A DNA stretch of 64,000 nucleotides from contig NZ_JFCQ01000012.1 in assembly GCF_000738265.1 (NCBI RefSeq), positions 62,001-126,000 on the forward strand, read 5' to 3'. A program made the translations under genes and the position numbers. Shown in pieces: positions 31,198 to 41,025 of the stretch. How positions within the stretch are numbered: the first letter of the stretch is position 1; every line of letters begins with the position of its first letter. This stretch comes from Corynebacterium jeikeium (lineage in GTDB: Bacteria; Actinomycetota; Actinomycetes; Mycobacteriales; Mycobacteriaceae). Below the pieces are notes generated by a model that saw only the letters and a list, made by a program, of their open reading frames with translations, had not been told where the DNA came from and did no database searches.

Positions 31198-31290
31198 GGG
31201 GACCCCGCGCACCCGTCAGAGCTCGTTGACCCTTGCTGCATTCCTGCCCTGGGGGAGTTCACAAGATACACGCCGCGCGGAATCCGCTGC
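31198..31290 (-). ncRNA. ffs: Signal recognition particle RNA (4.5S, small bacterial type)
   Basis: On the minus strand the conserved apical region reads CCCAGGGCAGGAATGCAGCA followed by AGGGTCAACGAGC, the usual actinobacterial SRP RNA core. The flanks CCGCGCGGCGTGT and ACGGGTGCGCGGGG pair with each other to form the long hairpin, and a run of seven T residues follows the 3' end at 31197-31191. Ends are approximate. Converges on corA. Confidence 0.85.
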
Positions 31291-31451
31291 CCATACTAAC
31301 TCACGCGCACTCGTTGTTCCAAAGGCTCGTTCTTTCTTTCTTATCGACGCCCACTTTCCAACCCCTAGCACCGGATTTGGAAACTAAAGGCAGCGTTGTG
31401 TAGCCTGTCATGAGTACGTCAGAGCTACTATTCTGTTCTGCCGTTCGACAT

Positions 31452-31540
31452 GGAGGATTCGACTAGCGGCCTATGTCACACGCCTGGAACGCGTGCGGGA
31501 GTCACATCCCTCAGGGGTTCAAATCCCCTATCCTCCGCCA
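31452..31540 (+). tRNA. tRNA-Ser, anticodon GGA
   Basis: Class II tRNA with acceptor stem GGAGGAT / ATCCTCC, anticodon loop CTGGAAC in the stem CACGC/GCGTG, a long variable arm, TΨC GGGGTTCAAATCCCC and an encoded CCA (31538-31540). A TATTCT box about 20 bp upstream is a possible -10. Confidence 0.93.
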
Positions 31541-31693
31541 CATCTCACATAGTGAGGCGCCGGCGCTCGGTGACCGCAACGCGGTCCCCGGCGCCGGTTT
31601 TGTTTTTCTACTGCTTACCCTGGTGAACCTGCCTAGCCCCTGGTTTCTCCAATCCCGCCACTGCACGATCCGCCGTGCCCTAGGTTGAAAGGC

Positions 31694-32572
31694 ATGACTG
31701 CTACCAGCCCATCCGGCGCCTCCGGCACTTCCGGCACCGACCCGTCCGACACCAGCACCCCCGGCAACGGCCCACTCGTCACCACGGAATACTCCGAGTC
31801 CATCCCCGGCCTCGTCCACGTCCGCCTGAACCGCCCCCGCAAGCTGAACTCGCTGACGATAGACCTGCTCCAGCAGCTCATCTCCACCGCGCACACGCTC
31901 CGCCGCGACCGCTCCGTCCGCGTGGTCATCCTCTCTGGCGCGGAAGGCAACTTCTCCGCCGGCCTCGACTTCGCGGATACGCTGAAAAGCCCGCCGCGCA
32001 TGCTTTCGCATTTCATCCCGCGTCCCCTGCGCGGCACCAACACGTTCCAGGAGGCGCCGTGGACGTGGCGTCGCCTCCCCTTCCCGGTGATCGCCGCGGT
32101 GGAGGGCTACTGCTTCGGCGGTGGCGTGCAGATCGCTCTGGGTGCGGACTTTAGGTTTACTGGTACTGACGCCCACTGGTCAGTGCTGGAAGCGAAATGG
32201 GGCCTGGTGCCGGACATGTCGGGGATCATGTCCCTGAAGCAGCTGCTGCCGATCGACGAGGTGAAGCGGCTGGCCATGACCGGGGAGATCTTCTCCGGGG
32301 AACGCGCCGCGGAGCTAGGCCTGGCCAAGGCTGTGGAGGATCCACTGGCCGCAGCGGAGGAGCTGGCACAGCAGATCATCGAGCGCTCTCCCGATTCGGT
32401 GGCGTTGGCTAAGAAACTGGTCGACGAGACGTGGGAGACCGGCGCGCGTCGCACCTTCGCCCGCGAACGCCTGCGCCAGGCTCGGCTGCTGATGAGCAAG
32501 AACGCCGCCATCGCGCGCACGGCCGCGCAGAAGAAGCTCCCGCCGAAGTTCCGCCCGCGCGCGGTGCGCTAG
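31694..32572 (+). CDS. Crotonase-family enoyl-CoA hydratase/isomerase
   Basis: Acyl-CoA enzyme of the crotonase fold. Oxyanion-hole segments GNFSAGLDFADTL (about 85) and VEGYCFGGGVQIALGADFRF (about 140) are clear. The catalytic segment reads VLEAKWGLVPDMSGIMSLKQ: a Glu in hydratase position and an Asp at the place typical of dienoyl-CoA isomerases, so the reaction may be isomerisation. 292 residues; the first 30 are Gly/Ser/Thr-rich. ATG at 31694 with GAAAGG upstream and TAGGTT 7 nt before it. Substrate unknown. Confidence 0.8.
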   Translation: MTATSPSGASGTSGTDPSDTSTPGNGPLVTTEYSESIPGLVHVRLNRPRKLNSLTIDLLQQLISTAHTLRRDRSVRVVILSGAEGNFSAGLDFADTLKSPPRMLSHFIPRPLRGTNTFQEAPWTWRRLPFPVIAAVEGYCFGGGVQIALGADFRFTGTDAHWSVLEAKWGLVPDMSGIMSLKQLLPIDEVKRLAMTGEIFSGERAAELGLAKAVEDPLAAAEELAQQIIERSPDSVALAKKLVDETWETGARRTFARERLRQARLLMSKNAAIARTAAQKKLPPKFRPRAVR

Positions 32573-32641
32573 CGCGCTGAACCTCCGCAGGGCGCGGGCG
32601 TTTCCGCACGTCGGCCACGCTGCGCATCGACTTGCCGCGCC

Positions 32642-33934
32642 CTAGTCCTCTGCGTTTTCCGCGGGGCGCCAGGTCACGGGCTCGCGGGGAAGTAGTTCGG
32701 GCCGGAACGTCCGCAGCAGCGCGGCGGGCGTAATGCCTCCGGCGCCCGCCGCCTCCGTCGCTCCAGCCGCCCCGGCCACTCCCGCCGCCTCGCGCTCGCC
32801 AGCGGCCCCGGCCGCTCCAGCCGCCTCCACTTCAGCGCCTACCGTTTCTGCCGCCGACACGTCCACCGCCTCGCCGAGCGAGTCCGCGATCCACCGCAGC
32901 ATCCCTTGCGCCCCGCCCGGGAAGTCCCGCAGCGTGACGGCCCCGTCCCGCTTCGCCAGGCGCTTCCCGTCCGGCTCCAACACCAGCGGAACGTGCACAT
33001 ACTCCACCGGAGGCAACCCCAGCAGGTGTGCCAGATACGCCTGCCTCGGCGCGGAACTCAGCAGGTCATCCCCGCGCACGACCTGCCCCACCCCGGCCAG
33101 CGCATCGTCAACAACCACGGCCAGGTTGTAGGCGTAGTCCCGGTTCACCTGCCCGCCCGAATCAGCTCCGCCACCGACCGACGCCCCCACGCCTGGTCTC
33201 GCAGCTCCGCCACCGTCCGGCGCGCCCGCGCCCACGCCGGCACCCGCGCCCTTCGGCGCGTTCCCGCCGCGCCGCAGCACCATGTCATCCACCGCCCCGC
33301 GGTACACCCCGCCGCCCACGGCGAACCGCTCGCGCACTTCCCACTCGTCCACGCCCGCGCGCAGCCGCAACGCCGGCACTCGCCCCCGCGCCGCTAACTC
33401 CGCGCGCTTGGCCGCCCGCTCCGATTCCCCCAGGTCGCGGCACGTTCCCGGGTACGCTCCCGGCGCGGCGTGCGGCGCGCGGACCGCTTCGGCGATGTCC
33501 TTCCGCGAGCAGTAGCACTCGTACACGAGCCCCTTTTCTCGCAGCGTCTGTAGCGCTTTTTCGTACTCTGACCAGCATTCTTGTTGACGCCACAGCCTCC
33601 CCTCGAACCCAATCCCCATAGTGGCAAGGTCCCGTAGTTGCTGTTTCGCACTTTCTTCCGACGAGCGCTGAGCATCAATATCGTCGATCCGCATCCGAAA
33701 CTCGCGGCCCTCGTGCTTGGCGAACAACCACGCCAGCACGGCGGTCCGAAAATTCCCCAGATGCAGATCCCCCGAGGGGCTGGGCGCGTACCGCCCCGCC
33801 CCTCGCTGTCCCCCGCTCGCAACCTCAGCCAACTCCCCCGCCTGCGTTGCCATCGTCTCCCCCGCCTGCGCTGCCCGCGCCTCCGCCGCCCGCGCCTCCG
33901 CCGCCTGCGCTGCCTGCGCTTCCGCTCGCGTCAT
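32642..33934 (-). CDS. gluQ: Glutamyl-Q tRNA(Asp) synthetase
   Basis: Truncated glutamyl-tRNA synthetase paralogue that attaches Glu to queuosine in tRNA-Asp. HIGH-like motif [20 protein letters not shown] near residue 60, [14 protein letters not shown] segment ([13 protein letters not shown]), Cys-containing [10 protein letters not shown] and a KMSKS-like [12 protein letters not shown] are present; the anticodon-binding domain is absent, as expected. 430 residues against about 300 for the family: N-terminal Ala/Glu repeats, a Gly/Ala insert near 255-295 and an Ala-rich block near 390 add the rest. Start ATG has AGGAGG upstream. tgt, the queuosine-inserting enzyme, is 1.8 kb away. Confidence 0.88.
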   Translation of the reverse strand: MTRAEAQAAQAAEARAAEARAAQAGETMATQAGELAEVASGGQRGAGRYAPSPSGDLHLGNFRTAVLAWLFAKHEGREFRMRIDDIDAQRSSEESAKQQLRDLATMGIGFEGRLWRQQECWSEYEKALQTLREKGLVYECYCSRKDIAEAVRAPHAAPGAYPGTCRDLGESERAAKRAELAARGRVPALRLRAGVDEWEVRERFAVGGGVYRGAVDDMVLRRGGNAPKGAGAGVGAGAPDGGGAARPGVGASVGGGADSGGQVNRDYAYNLAVVVDDALAGVGQVVRGDDLLSSAPRQAYLAHLLGLPPVEYVHVPLVLEPDGKRLAKRDGAVTLRDFPGGAQGMLRWIADSLGEAVDVSAAETVGAEVEAAGAAGAAGEREAAGVAGAAGATEAAGAGGITPAALLRTFRPELLPREPVTWRPAENAED

Positions 33935-34029
33935 GCCGTCGCCTCCTGTTTCCACTTTCTCTGGCAAGGCTACCCGCGGATCTGCGATACTTTGAAGCCA
34001 AGGGGACAAGCTCAACGTGTGGGGGAAAT

Positions 34030-35118
34030 GTGAATTCGTTGGCGTGGGGGCGTCATGAAGAAAAGACAACAACAACGCTGCTCATCGAGGCGAAAGAACT
34101 TCGGGAAAGCGCGCGGCGTGGGCTGGCGCGCGGGCGGAAGCACTACAAGATTGCGCCAGGGATCTACGCCGAGCGCGCGCATTGGGACGAGCTGCCGCGT
34201 GCCGAGAAGGTGCGATTGAACGCGATCGCACATGGCCTGAGCTGCACAAACGGCGTGCTGTGCGGGCGCTCCGCGGCGCTGCTGCACGGGCTGCCGATCG
34301 CGGGACGGGCGGAACCGAACGCCGAGATCGGGTACTACCCGCCGGGTGGTAGCAACGTGACTCGCCACCTCCGAACAGCGCGGCCGTTGCATGCAAAAGC
34401 CACGCAACGTCTAGAAATGCTACAAGTAGTAACCGCGAATGGGCTGCGTGAAGTGCGGCTCACCTGCATTACTGACACAATCATCGACCTCGCCCGTTGG
34501 CACAGCGTGGCGGATGCTGTCGTGGCCGCGGAATTCGCCGCACGGGCCGGTGCCGACGGCGTGGGGATTTCGGAATTTATTACGGCTCTGCTCGCTGATG
34601 CAGGCAAACTGCGGAAACTCCGGGGGATCTCAAAGGTGAGGGACGCATTGCGACTGATCAACGGTGCATCCGAGAGCCCGCGAGAATCTGAGCTAAAAGT
34701 GAAACTGTGGGAGGCCGGACTGCCTGCGCCTCTCCAGCAGGTGGAGTTACACTACGAGGACTACTTCGCAGGTCGCGTGGACTTTTTCTATCCCTGCGGA
34801 CTGGTGATCGAATATGACGGCCAGGGAAAGTACCAACCCGGTTCCACGAAACTCGGCGATGGCAAACTGAGCGGCGCTGGTGTTGACGCAGGCGGCGTGA
34901 TCAACGAAGAAGTCTTCGCCGCGCGGCAGATCCTCAGTGAACGCGAGCGCGAGCGGAAATTGCAGAACCTAGGGCTGCGCATTTACCGAGTAGATCGCAA
35001 TAACTTCCGCGATGGAAGCGCCGTGGCGGACATCTGCAGGATTCATAAGCAAATGACGCAGCATGGCCTCGAATTCCCCACCACCAACTACCGGGGAGGT
35101 GTGCCGGCGTGGGAGTAG
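34030..35118 (+). CDS. AbiEi/DUF559-like protein with PD-(D/E)XK-type C-terminus
   Basis: Resembles the common actinobacterial family with an N-terminal AbiEi-like winged-helix region ([28 protein letters not shown], then [12 protein letters not shown]) and a C-terminal Vsr/DUF559-like nuclease fold. In the latter [37 protein letters not shown] and [13 protein letters not shown] supply plausible Glu, Asp and Glu-x-Asp/Lys active-site residues. 362 residues from GTG 34030; TTG 34039 is an alternative. Divergent from gluQ. No partner toxin is adjacent, so a toxin-antitoxin role is not supported; real function unknown. Confidence 0.7.
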   Translation: MNSLAWGRHEEKTTTTLLIEAKELRESARRGLARGRKHYKIAPGIYAERAHWDELPRAEKVRLNAIAHGLSCTNGVLCGRSAALLHGLPIAGRAEPNAEIGYYPPGGSNVTRHLRTARPLHAKATQRLEMLQVVTANGLREVRLTCITDTIIDLARWHSVADAVVAAEFAARAGADGVGISEFITALLADAGKLRKLRGISKVRDALRLINGASESPRESELKVKLWEAGLPAPLQQVELHYEDYFAGRVDFFYPCGLVIEYDGQGKYQPGSTKLGDGKLSGAGVDAGGVINEEVFAARQILSERERERKLQNLGLRIYRVDRNNFRDGSAVADICRIHKQMTQHGLEFPTTNYRGGVPAWE

Positions 35119-35738
35119 CAGCTCCTGGCTGGAGGTAATTGCTTTCCTAAGGAAGAAGAATGGTGTCGGCGCGGGAATAAGTTCGCCGGTAGGGCGTGCA
35201 TCGAGTCGGCACGGAAGACGCCAAATCCGGCGGAGCGCTTCTAACCCCGTTTAAGCGATTTTCTCCGCGCCGAAAGGGGAGAGAGTGCGCCGATCAGTCA
35301 GACGAGCCGACGCCGTTCTGCAAGTTTTCCGACGCTTGGACGGCCAAATGTCCCAAATTCCACGTCTTAAAATATAACCATTCTGTTTGTGCAGGTCAGA
35401 GCGTTGAGTTTTTGCGCTTCATACCTGCTAGTTTCAATAACTCGAAGATTTGGGACATTCGCATTTTGACCCGCCCCGAGATTCGGCAGCCCTGGGGCTG
35501 ATGGGACTAGAGGGACAGATGGGGCGGGCCGGAGGGAGGGGTAAACGCTCAGCCAATAGGCCCGGGCAGAAGATGGGACCAGTGGGGCTGATGTGGCGGC
35601 ACGGGGCCGGGCAAGCGGGAATGGGGAGGAATGCAGGCGGGAAATCGACCACGCGGGAAGGGGAATCGGCGGTGCGGGAGAGGAAATCGGCGGCGTGGAA
35701 GGGAGCGCCGACGGAAGCGGAGGATAAAATAGGGCGCC
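35119..35738. other. 620-bp intergenic region before tgt
   Basis: No gene seen. Contains one 109-bp inverted-end module (35349-35457) and a GC-rich stretch of purine-rich direct repeats (GGGGCGGGCCGGAGGG-like, GAAATCGGCGG repeated) just before tgt. Confidence 0.7.
35349..35457 (-). repeat. 109-bp inverted-end module, solo copy, type 1, reversed
   Basis: Reads TGTCCCAAATTCCACGTCTT at its left and CTCGAAGATTTGGGACA at its right, the reverse of the other type 1 copies. Interior partly diverged. Not paired with a second module or a 206-bp core. Confidence 0.95.
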
Positions 35739-37187
35739 ATGGCCGACAATCAGGGAAACACCAGCGCGGGCGCCAGCGCTCACAACGCAGATCTGTCCTT
35801 CGAAGTGCGCACCCGGCTGCGCGATAGCGACAGCGCAGGCGCGAACGCGGGCGCGGCTGGAAACGCAGGCGCGGGTGGAAACGCAAGCGCGGGTGCGGGC
35901 ACGGGCGCGGGCGCAAGCGGAAGCGCTGGAGCCGGCGGAAGCGCGCAAGCGAACGGAGGCGCTGGCGCGCTGGGGCGTACGGGCGTCATAAAGACTCCGC
36001 ATGGGAACATCCACACCCCAGCGTTCATCCCGGTAGCGACAAAAGCAACGGTCAAGACCCTCACGCCCGAGCAGGTGCGGTCGACGGGCGCGCAGGCGAT
36101 GCTGTCCAACGCGTACCACCTGTACCTGCAGCCGGGCCCGGACATTGTGGACGAAGGCGGCGGGCTCGCGGAGTTCGAGAACTGGCACGGGCCGACGTAC
36201 ACGGACTCCGGCGGCTTCCAAGTCATGAGCCTCGGCGTGGGCTACAAGAAAGTCCTGGCCATGGACACAAAAGGCCGCAGCGAATCGGACATCATCCAGC
36301 AGCAGAAAAAGCGCATGGCCGTGGTGGACGAGGACGGCGTGGATTTCCGCAGCGTCATCGACGGCAGTAAGCACCGCTTCACGCCGGAGGTCTCGATGCA
36401 GATCCAGCACCAGCTGGGCGCGGACATTATGTTCGCGTTCGACGAGCTCACCACGCTGGTGAATACCCGCCCCTACCAGGAGCAATCCGTCGCGCGCACG
36501 CATCGCTGGGCCCGCCGCTGCCTGGCGGAGCACCAGCGCCTGACGGATCTGCGCCCGCACCGCCCACTGCAGTCGCTGTGGGGCGTGGTGCAGGGTGCGC
36601 AGTACGAGGATCTTCGCCGGCAGGCGGCCCGCGGGCTGGTGCAGCTGTCCGACGAGGCCGAGGCGCAGGGCAACCGCGGGTTCGGCGGCTTCGGCATTGG
36701 CGGCGCGCTGGAGAAGGAGAACCTCGGCACGATCGTCCGCTGGGTCGCCGAGGAGCTGCCGGAGGATAAGCCCCGCCACCTGCTCGGCATCTCGGAGCCG
36801 GATGACCTGTTCACGGCGATCGAGGCCGGCGCGGACACGTTCGATTGCGTCGCGCCGACTCGCCTGGGCCGCCGCGGTGGCGTGTACACGCTGGACGGTC
36901 GCCTGAATCTTATGGGCGCGCGGTTTAAGAGGGATTTTTCTCCTATTGACGCCGCAGTAGGCGGTTATGTCTCGGAAAATTATTCGCGCGCTTATATTCA
37001 CCACTTGTTAAAGGCGAAGGAGTACCTGGCCGGGACGTTGTGCACGCTGCACAATCTGCATTTCATGGTGGGGTTGGTGGACCGGATTCGCGAGTCCATG
37101 GAGCAGGGGCGTTTCTACGAGTTCCGGAATGAGTTCATGGCGCGCTACTACGGCTCGACGTGGCGGGAGCGCCTGGGCTCGCGCTAG
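35739..37187 (+). CDS. tgt: tRNA-guanine transglycosylase without zinc cysteines
   Basis: Exchanges G34 for queuine or a precursor in GUN-anticodon tRNAs. Catalytic aspartates are in YTDSGGFQVMSLG (about 150) and DTFDCVAPTRLGRRGG (about 375), and the substrate pocket GGFGIGGALEKE is intact. The zinc site, normally CxCxxC before NY(S/T)+AY, reads DAAVGGYVSENYSRAYIHHL: all three Cys are replaced, while the fourth ligand region LHNLHFM remains. 482 residues; residues 30-80 are a Gly/Ala/Ser insert. GluQ nearby suggests queuosine use without any de novo genes, that is, salvage. Could be inactive or structurally altered. Confidence 0.87.
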   Translation: MADNQGNTSAGASAHNADLSFEVRTRLRDSDSAGANAGAAGNAGAGGNASAGAGTGAGASGSAGAGGSAQANGGAGALGRTGVIKTPHGNIHTPAFIPVATKATVKTLTPEQVRSTGAQAMLSNAYHLYLQPGPDIVDEGGGLAEFENWHGPTYTDSGGFQVMSLGVGYKKVLAMDTKGRSESDIIQQQKKRMAVVDEDGVDFRSVIDGSKHRFTPEVSMQIQHQLGADIMFAFDELTTLVNTRPYQEQSVARTHRWARRCLAEHQRLTDLRPHRPLQSLWGVVQGAQYEDLRRQAARGLVQLSDEAEAQGNRGFGGFGIGGALEKENLGTIVRWVAEELPEDKPRHLLGISEPDDLFTAIEAGADTFDCVAPTRLGRRGGVYTLDGRLNLMGARFKRDFSPIDAAVGGYVSENYSRAYIHHLLKAKEYLAGTLCTLHNLHFMVGLVDRIRESMEQGRFYEFRNEFMARYYGSTWRERLGSR

Positions 37188-37218
37188 CGCGGGCAGGCCG
37201 GATGGTCGGCGGGGCAGG

Positions 37219-37241
37219 CGCGGGCATGCATGCCGCGCGCC
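37219..37241. terminator. Possible bidirectional terminator between tgt and mmpL
   Basis: GCGCGGGCATGCATGCCGCGC is nearly a perfect palindrome between the two convergent stop codons. No T run, so only tentative. Confidence 0.35.
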
Positions 37242-37247
37242 CGCGCG

Positions 37248-39911
37248 CTAGCGCGGGCTCGCCGGGCGCCCGGCGTTGTCGAAGCGCTGGATCTCCCCGG
37301 AGCGGAAGTCGCGCTCCAGCTGCGATCCTTCAATGTCAAAGGTCGGCAGCACGCGGTCCAGCCACTTCGGCATGTACCAGGTCGCCTTGCCGAGCAGCAT
37401 CATCATGGCGGGGATGAAGGTCATGCGCACGAGGAAGGCGTCGAACAGCACGGCGGCGCCCAGCGCGAAGCCGAAGATCTGCACGAACGGCAGTGGCTGG
37501 AAGATGAAGCTGGCGAACACGCCGATCATGATCAGCGCCGCCACGGTGACGACTTTCGCACCCATGCCGAAGCCGAAGATCACCGAGTCTTCGACGGGCG
37601 TGTACTTCGAGGTCCGCGCCGCCTCAGCGGATTCGTGCTTGAAGCGTTCCCGCATGCGCGACACGATGAACACTTGGTAGTCCATCGCCAACCCGAACGT
37701 CACGCCGATAAGGAAGATCGGCATGAAGCTGATCAGCGGCCCCGGCGAGCTCCACAGCCCGCCCCAGCCTTCCTGCCAGACCAGCACGGTCAGGCCAAAG
37801 GCACCGCCGACGGACAGCAGGAATCCGAGTGCCGCCATGATCGGCACGGTGATGCTGCGGAAGATCATCAGCAGCAGCACCAGCGCCAGCCCCACGACCA
37901 ACGCAAGGTAGATCGGCATAGCCTTCGACAGCTGGCTGGTGACGTCCTGCTGGATGGGGATCAGTCCGGTGATGCCCATGTCCACGCCGGTTTCCTTCTC
38001 GATCACGCTCTGCTGGCTGCGCAGCGCGTGGATCAGCGAGGCGGTGCCTTCGTCCGTCGGCCCACCCTGGGGTGTGATCAGCAGCTGCGCCACGTACCCA
38101 TCGTCGCTCTGGCCGATGAGCTGCGCATGCTTGACATGAATGTTGCTGCCCAGGTTCTCCATTGTGTAAATAAATGACGCCTGCGCCGCGGCCTTAGTCC
38201 GGTCGCCAGCCCCCTGACCAGCCTCCGCGGCCTGCTCGTTTCCGCCCGGCGCCTCCCCGCCCGGTGCGTCCCCGCCCGGCGCCTCCGGCGCATCTCCGCC
38301 TGGCGCGTCCCCGCCCGGCGCCTCCGGCGCCTCCGCGGCCTGCATGTCCGCCTGACCCTTAATGTACGTCGCCAGCGCGGGCGAATCCGGATCCGCATTC
38401 TTGCCGTTGACGATCACGAGGAACGGGGCGTTGCGCCCCGGGCCGAAGCCCGCCTCCGTCATCTCGGCGGCCTTGCGCTGGGTGGAGTCCACGTTCGCCG
38501 TCTTGTCATTCGGCAGCGATAGCTGCAGGTTCAGCGCCGGCAGAGTCAGCGCCGCCAACGCCAGCATCACCACCGCGATCGAAATCCCTGGGAAGCGGTA
38601 CACCAAGCTAATCCACCGGCTCGCCAGGCCGCGCTTCCGCGCACCGTCGTCCACGCGCTGACGCTCCCCGCGAGTGTTCTCGCCGTCAACGCGCACCGCG
38701 CGCCTGCGACCCGCCGGACCGCCCGTGAAATACCCGTGCGCCGAATCCTCCCCCACGAGGGCGGAGGCGTACTGCTGCCCGAAATTGGCGTCCTTACGAA
38801 AGACCCGCGAGCCACACGCCCCCAGCAGCGCGGGCAAGAACGTCAGCGCCACAGCCACCGCGACCACCACACTGATCGCCGCGAAGAGGCCCATGTATGA
38901 CAGGAACGGGATGTTCGCCAGGCGCAGGCCCAGCAGCGCAACCGTCACCGTCAGGCCCGCGAACACCACCGCCGAACCCGCAGTGCCCGAGGCCAGGCCG
39001 ATCGCATCCGGGCGTGACCTGCCCTGCCGCAGCTCGTCGCGGTAGCGCGACATGATGAACAGCGCATAGTCAATGCCGACGGCCAGGCCGATCATCAGGC
39101 CCAGCGTCGGGGTGATGGAGTTCAGCGGCAGCAGCGCCGTCGCGCCGACCGTCACCAGCGCGCCAATTCCCACGCCCACAATCGCGGTGGCCAGCGGCAG
39201 CCCCGCCGCCAGCAGCGAACCGAACGTAAACGCCAGGATGATCAGCGCCACGACCACGCCCGCAATCTCAGAGATCGGCTCGACCTTAATCGGGTCGCCG
39301 AAGCCGGGGCCGCCGACTTCAACCTCCATGCCCGCGTCGCGCGAGATCTGGATCGCGTCGTACACCGCCTGCCGGTCCTCGTCGGTCACGTCGGCGGGCA
39401 GCGGCACGTCGTAGCTGAAGGTCGTCGTGCCGTAGCGCCCGTCGGCGGAGTACATCCGCAGGTTCTCCGCATCGGACTTCGCGGTGGCTTCGGGCATGCC
39501 CTGCTTCGTCATCTGCTGAACCAGCAGTTTGCCCAGCTTGTCGTTGAGCTCTACGGGGTTGCCGAACTGCGGCCCTTCTTTGAAGTCGGGGACGTTCTTT
39601 CTTAATGACGCCACCGTCTCATCCATCGCCGCCATCAGCTCTGGGTCTTCGAGCTTCTTCCCCTCGGGGGCTGCGAAGACGATGTTGACGTCGGTGGATT
39701 CGGCGGGGTTTTTGGTGCCAGGGAAGTTCTCTTGCAGCATTTCCGTGGCGTGCGTGGAGGGGACGTTCTTGATTTCGAAGACGTCGTTGAAGCCCTTTTG
39801 GAACCCCAGGGCGGCGGCTGCGATGCCGACGAACAGCAGTAGCCAGGCGGCAATCACCCGCTTTTTGTGCAGGTAGGACCATCGTCCGAGGTTAAACAGG
39901 ATTTTCGCCAC
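37248..39911 (-). CDS. MmpL-family RND transporter
   Basis: 887-residue lipid exporter of the MmpL class; corynebacterial members move trehalose monomycolate or other envelope lipids. Two halves each have a large periplasmic loop and a cluster of helices. The proton-relay Asp-Tyr pairs appear in GLAVGIDYALFIMSRYRDEL and FGLAMDYQVFIVSRMRERF. A repeat-rich insert of EAPGGDAPGGDAPEAPGG type lies in the second periplasmic loop (about 540-575). GTG start with GGAAGG upstream. Its upstream region is a dense tandem repeat. Which lipid it carries cannot be told. Confidence 0.88.
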   Translation of the reverse strand: MAKILFNLGRWSYLHKKRVIAAWLLLFVGIAAAALGFQKGFNDVFEIKNVPSTHATEMLQENFPGTKNPAESTDVNIVFAAPEGKKLEDPELMAAMDETVASLRKNVPDFKEGPQFGNPVELNDKLGKLLVQQMTKQGMPEATAKSDAENLRMYSADGRYGTTTFSYDVPLPADVTDEDRQAVYDAIQISRDAGMEVEVGGPGFGDPIKVEPISEIAGVVVALIILAFTFGSLLAAGLPLATAIVGVGIGALVTVGATALLPLNSITPTLGLMIGLAVGIDYALFIMSRYRDELRQGRSRPDAIGLASGTAGSAVVFAGLTVTVALLGLRLANIPFLSYMGLFAAISVVVAVAVALTFLPALLGACGSRVFRKDANFGQQYASALVGEDSAHGYFTGGPAGRRRAVRVDGENTRGERQRVDDGARKRGLASRWISLVYRFPGISIAVVMLALAALTLPALNLQLSLPNDKTANVDSTQRKAAEMTEAGFGPGRNAPFLVIVNGKNADPDSPALATYIKGQADMQAAEAPEAPGGDAPGGDAPEAPGGDAPGGEAPGGNEQAAEAGQGAGDRTKAAAQASFIYTMENLGSNIHVKHAQLIGQSDDGYVAQLLITPQGGPTDEGTASLIHALRSQQSVIEKETGVDMGITGLIPIQQDVTSQLSKAMPIYLALVVGLALVLLLMIFRSITVPIMAALGFLLSVGGAFGLTVLVWQEGWGGLWSSPGPLISFMPIFLIGVTFGLAMDYQVFIVSRMRERFKHESAEAARTSKYTPVEDSVIFGFGMGAKVVTVAALIMIGVFASFIFQPLPFVQIFGFALGAAVLFDAFLVRMTFIPAMMMLLGKATWYMPKWLDRVLPTFDIEGSQLERDFRSGEIQRFDNAGRPASPR

Positions 39912-39968
39912 TGGTTGACCTTCCGCCGGCTGGTGCGTTCGCTGTGTTTGCGTTTCGGATTGCTCGCG

Positions 39969-40200
39969 CTTGCTTCTAGTTTGCTCGCACTCGCTTGCTC
40001 GCGTTCACTTGCGTTTCCGTTTGCTTGCGCTTGCTTCTAGTTTGCTCGCACTCGCTTGCGCACGCACTTACGCGCGCTCGCGTTCACTTGCGCTTGCTTC
40101 TAGTTTGCTCGCACTCGCTTGCGTTTCCGTTTGCTTGCGCTTGCTTCTAGTTTGCTCGCACTCGCTTGCGCACGCACTTACGCGCGCTCGCGCTTGCTTT
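39969..40200. repeat. Nested tandem repeats upstream of mmpL
   Basis: CTTGCTTCTAGTTTGCTCGC occurs at 39969, 40030, 40093 and 40140, each followed by ACTCGCTTGC. A larger unit of about 110 bp, beginning GTTTCCGTTTGCTTGCGCTT, starts at 40013 and again at 40123 and includes CACGCACTTACGCGCGCTCG. The block begins 57 bp before the mmpL start codon, so it should lie in or near its promoter or leader. Confidence 0.85.
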
Positions 40201-40512
40201 CGTGGAACTTCTGCACAGTGGGTATTTCCCAGCTTCGCAAATAGTTCTCGAGATATACATCCTACAATAACTAAAACTGCAGGTGGAATGTTACAGGAGT
40301 TGCGCGTGTTGCCAGAGTTTCCCGCCCCGCCCGCGCCTCCAGTCTCCTCGTTCACAATCGCCACATCACACTAACCCCACACTCTCACACCCCCACGCCA
40401 CACACCCACCACACACCCACGCCACACACCCACCACACCCCTCCCACAACCTTTCGCTCAAGCCATTCCGAACCTTCACCCCCCACCTACAGAGGCCGCT
40501 CGCGCGGGCCAA

Positions 40513-40936
40513 TGTCCCAAATCTTCGAGTTATTGAAAGTAGCGGATCTGCAGCAGAAAATCGCGAGCCTCTGACCTGCGCAAACAGAATAGTTATATTC
40601 TAAGACGTGGAATTTGGGACAATCCCCTCCCCGCAAGCCCCCGAAAGGCCTGCTTTTGGGCAATTCCCGAATAAGAGGCTCAATTTCGCACCCCTACTTC
40701 AGGTATCCCCTACCCCTGTTTAGGCCGTCTATGAGCCTTACAGAGCCTCGACCTTGCGGCCACCCCAGCCGAAAAAGTGTGCGAACCTAAGTTCACGCAC
40801 CGCATCGGCACATCTTCAAAGGGGCATTGTCCCAAATCTTCGAGTTATTGAAAGTAGCGGATCCGCAGCAGAAAATCGCGAGCCTCTGACCTGCACAAAC
40901 AGAATAGTTATATTCTAAGACGTGGAATTTGGGACA
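40513..40936 (+). repeat. 424-bp composite repeat, copy 1
   Basis: Type 1 module (40513-40621), 206-bp core (40622-40827), type 1 module (40828-40936). Both modules start TGTCCCAAATCTTCGAGTTA and end ACGTGGAATTTGGGACA. Same total length, core length and orientation as the two copies at 57099 and 60391. No transposase inside. Lies just beyond the 3' end of the pilus operon. Confidence 0.95.
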
Positions 40937-41025
40937 TCCCCCTGTTCGGCCGCACGGAGCAACGCCCTCACAAGACCCGGTCGCGCCACAGTGTTCGCCT
41001 CATCGCGCCCAGTCAGACAGGCGCT

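Noticed and set aside
34030..35118. AbiE-type toxin-antitoxin system
   Set aside because: Only the AbiEi-like N-terminal pattern is present; no AbiEii nucleotidyltransferase or other toxin lies next to it.
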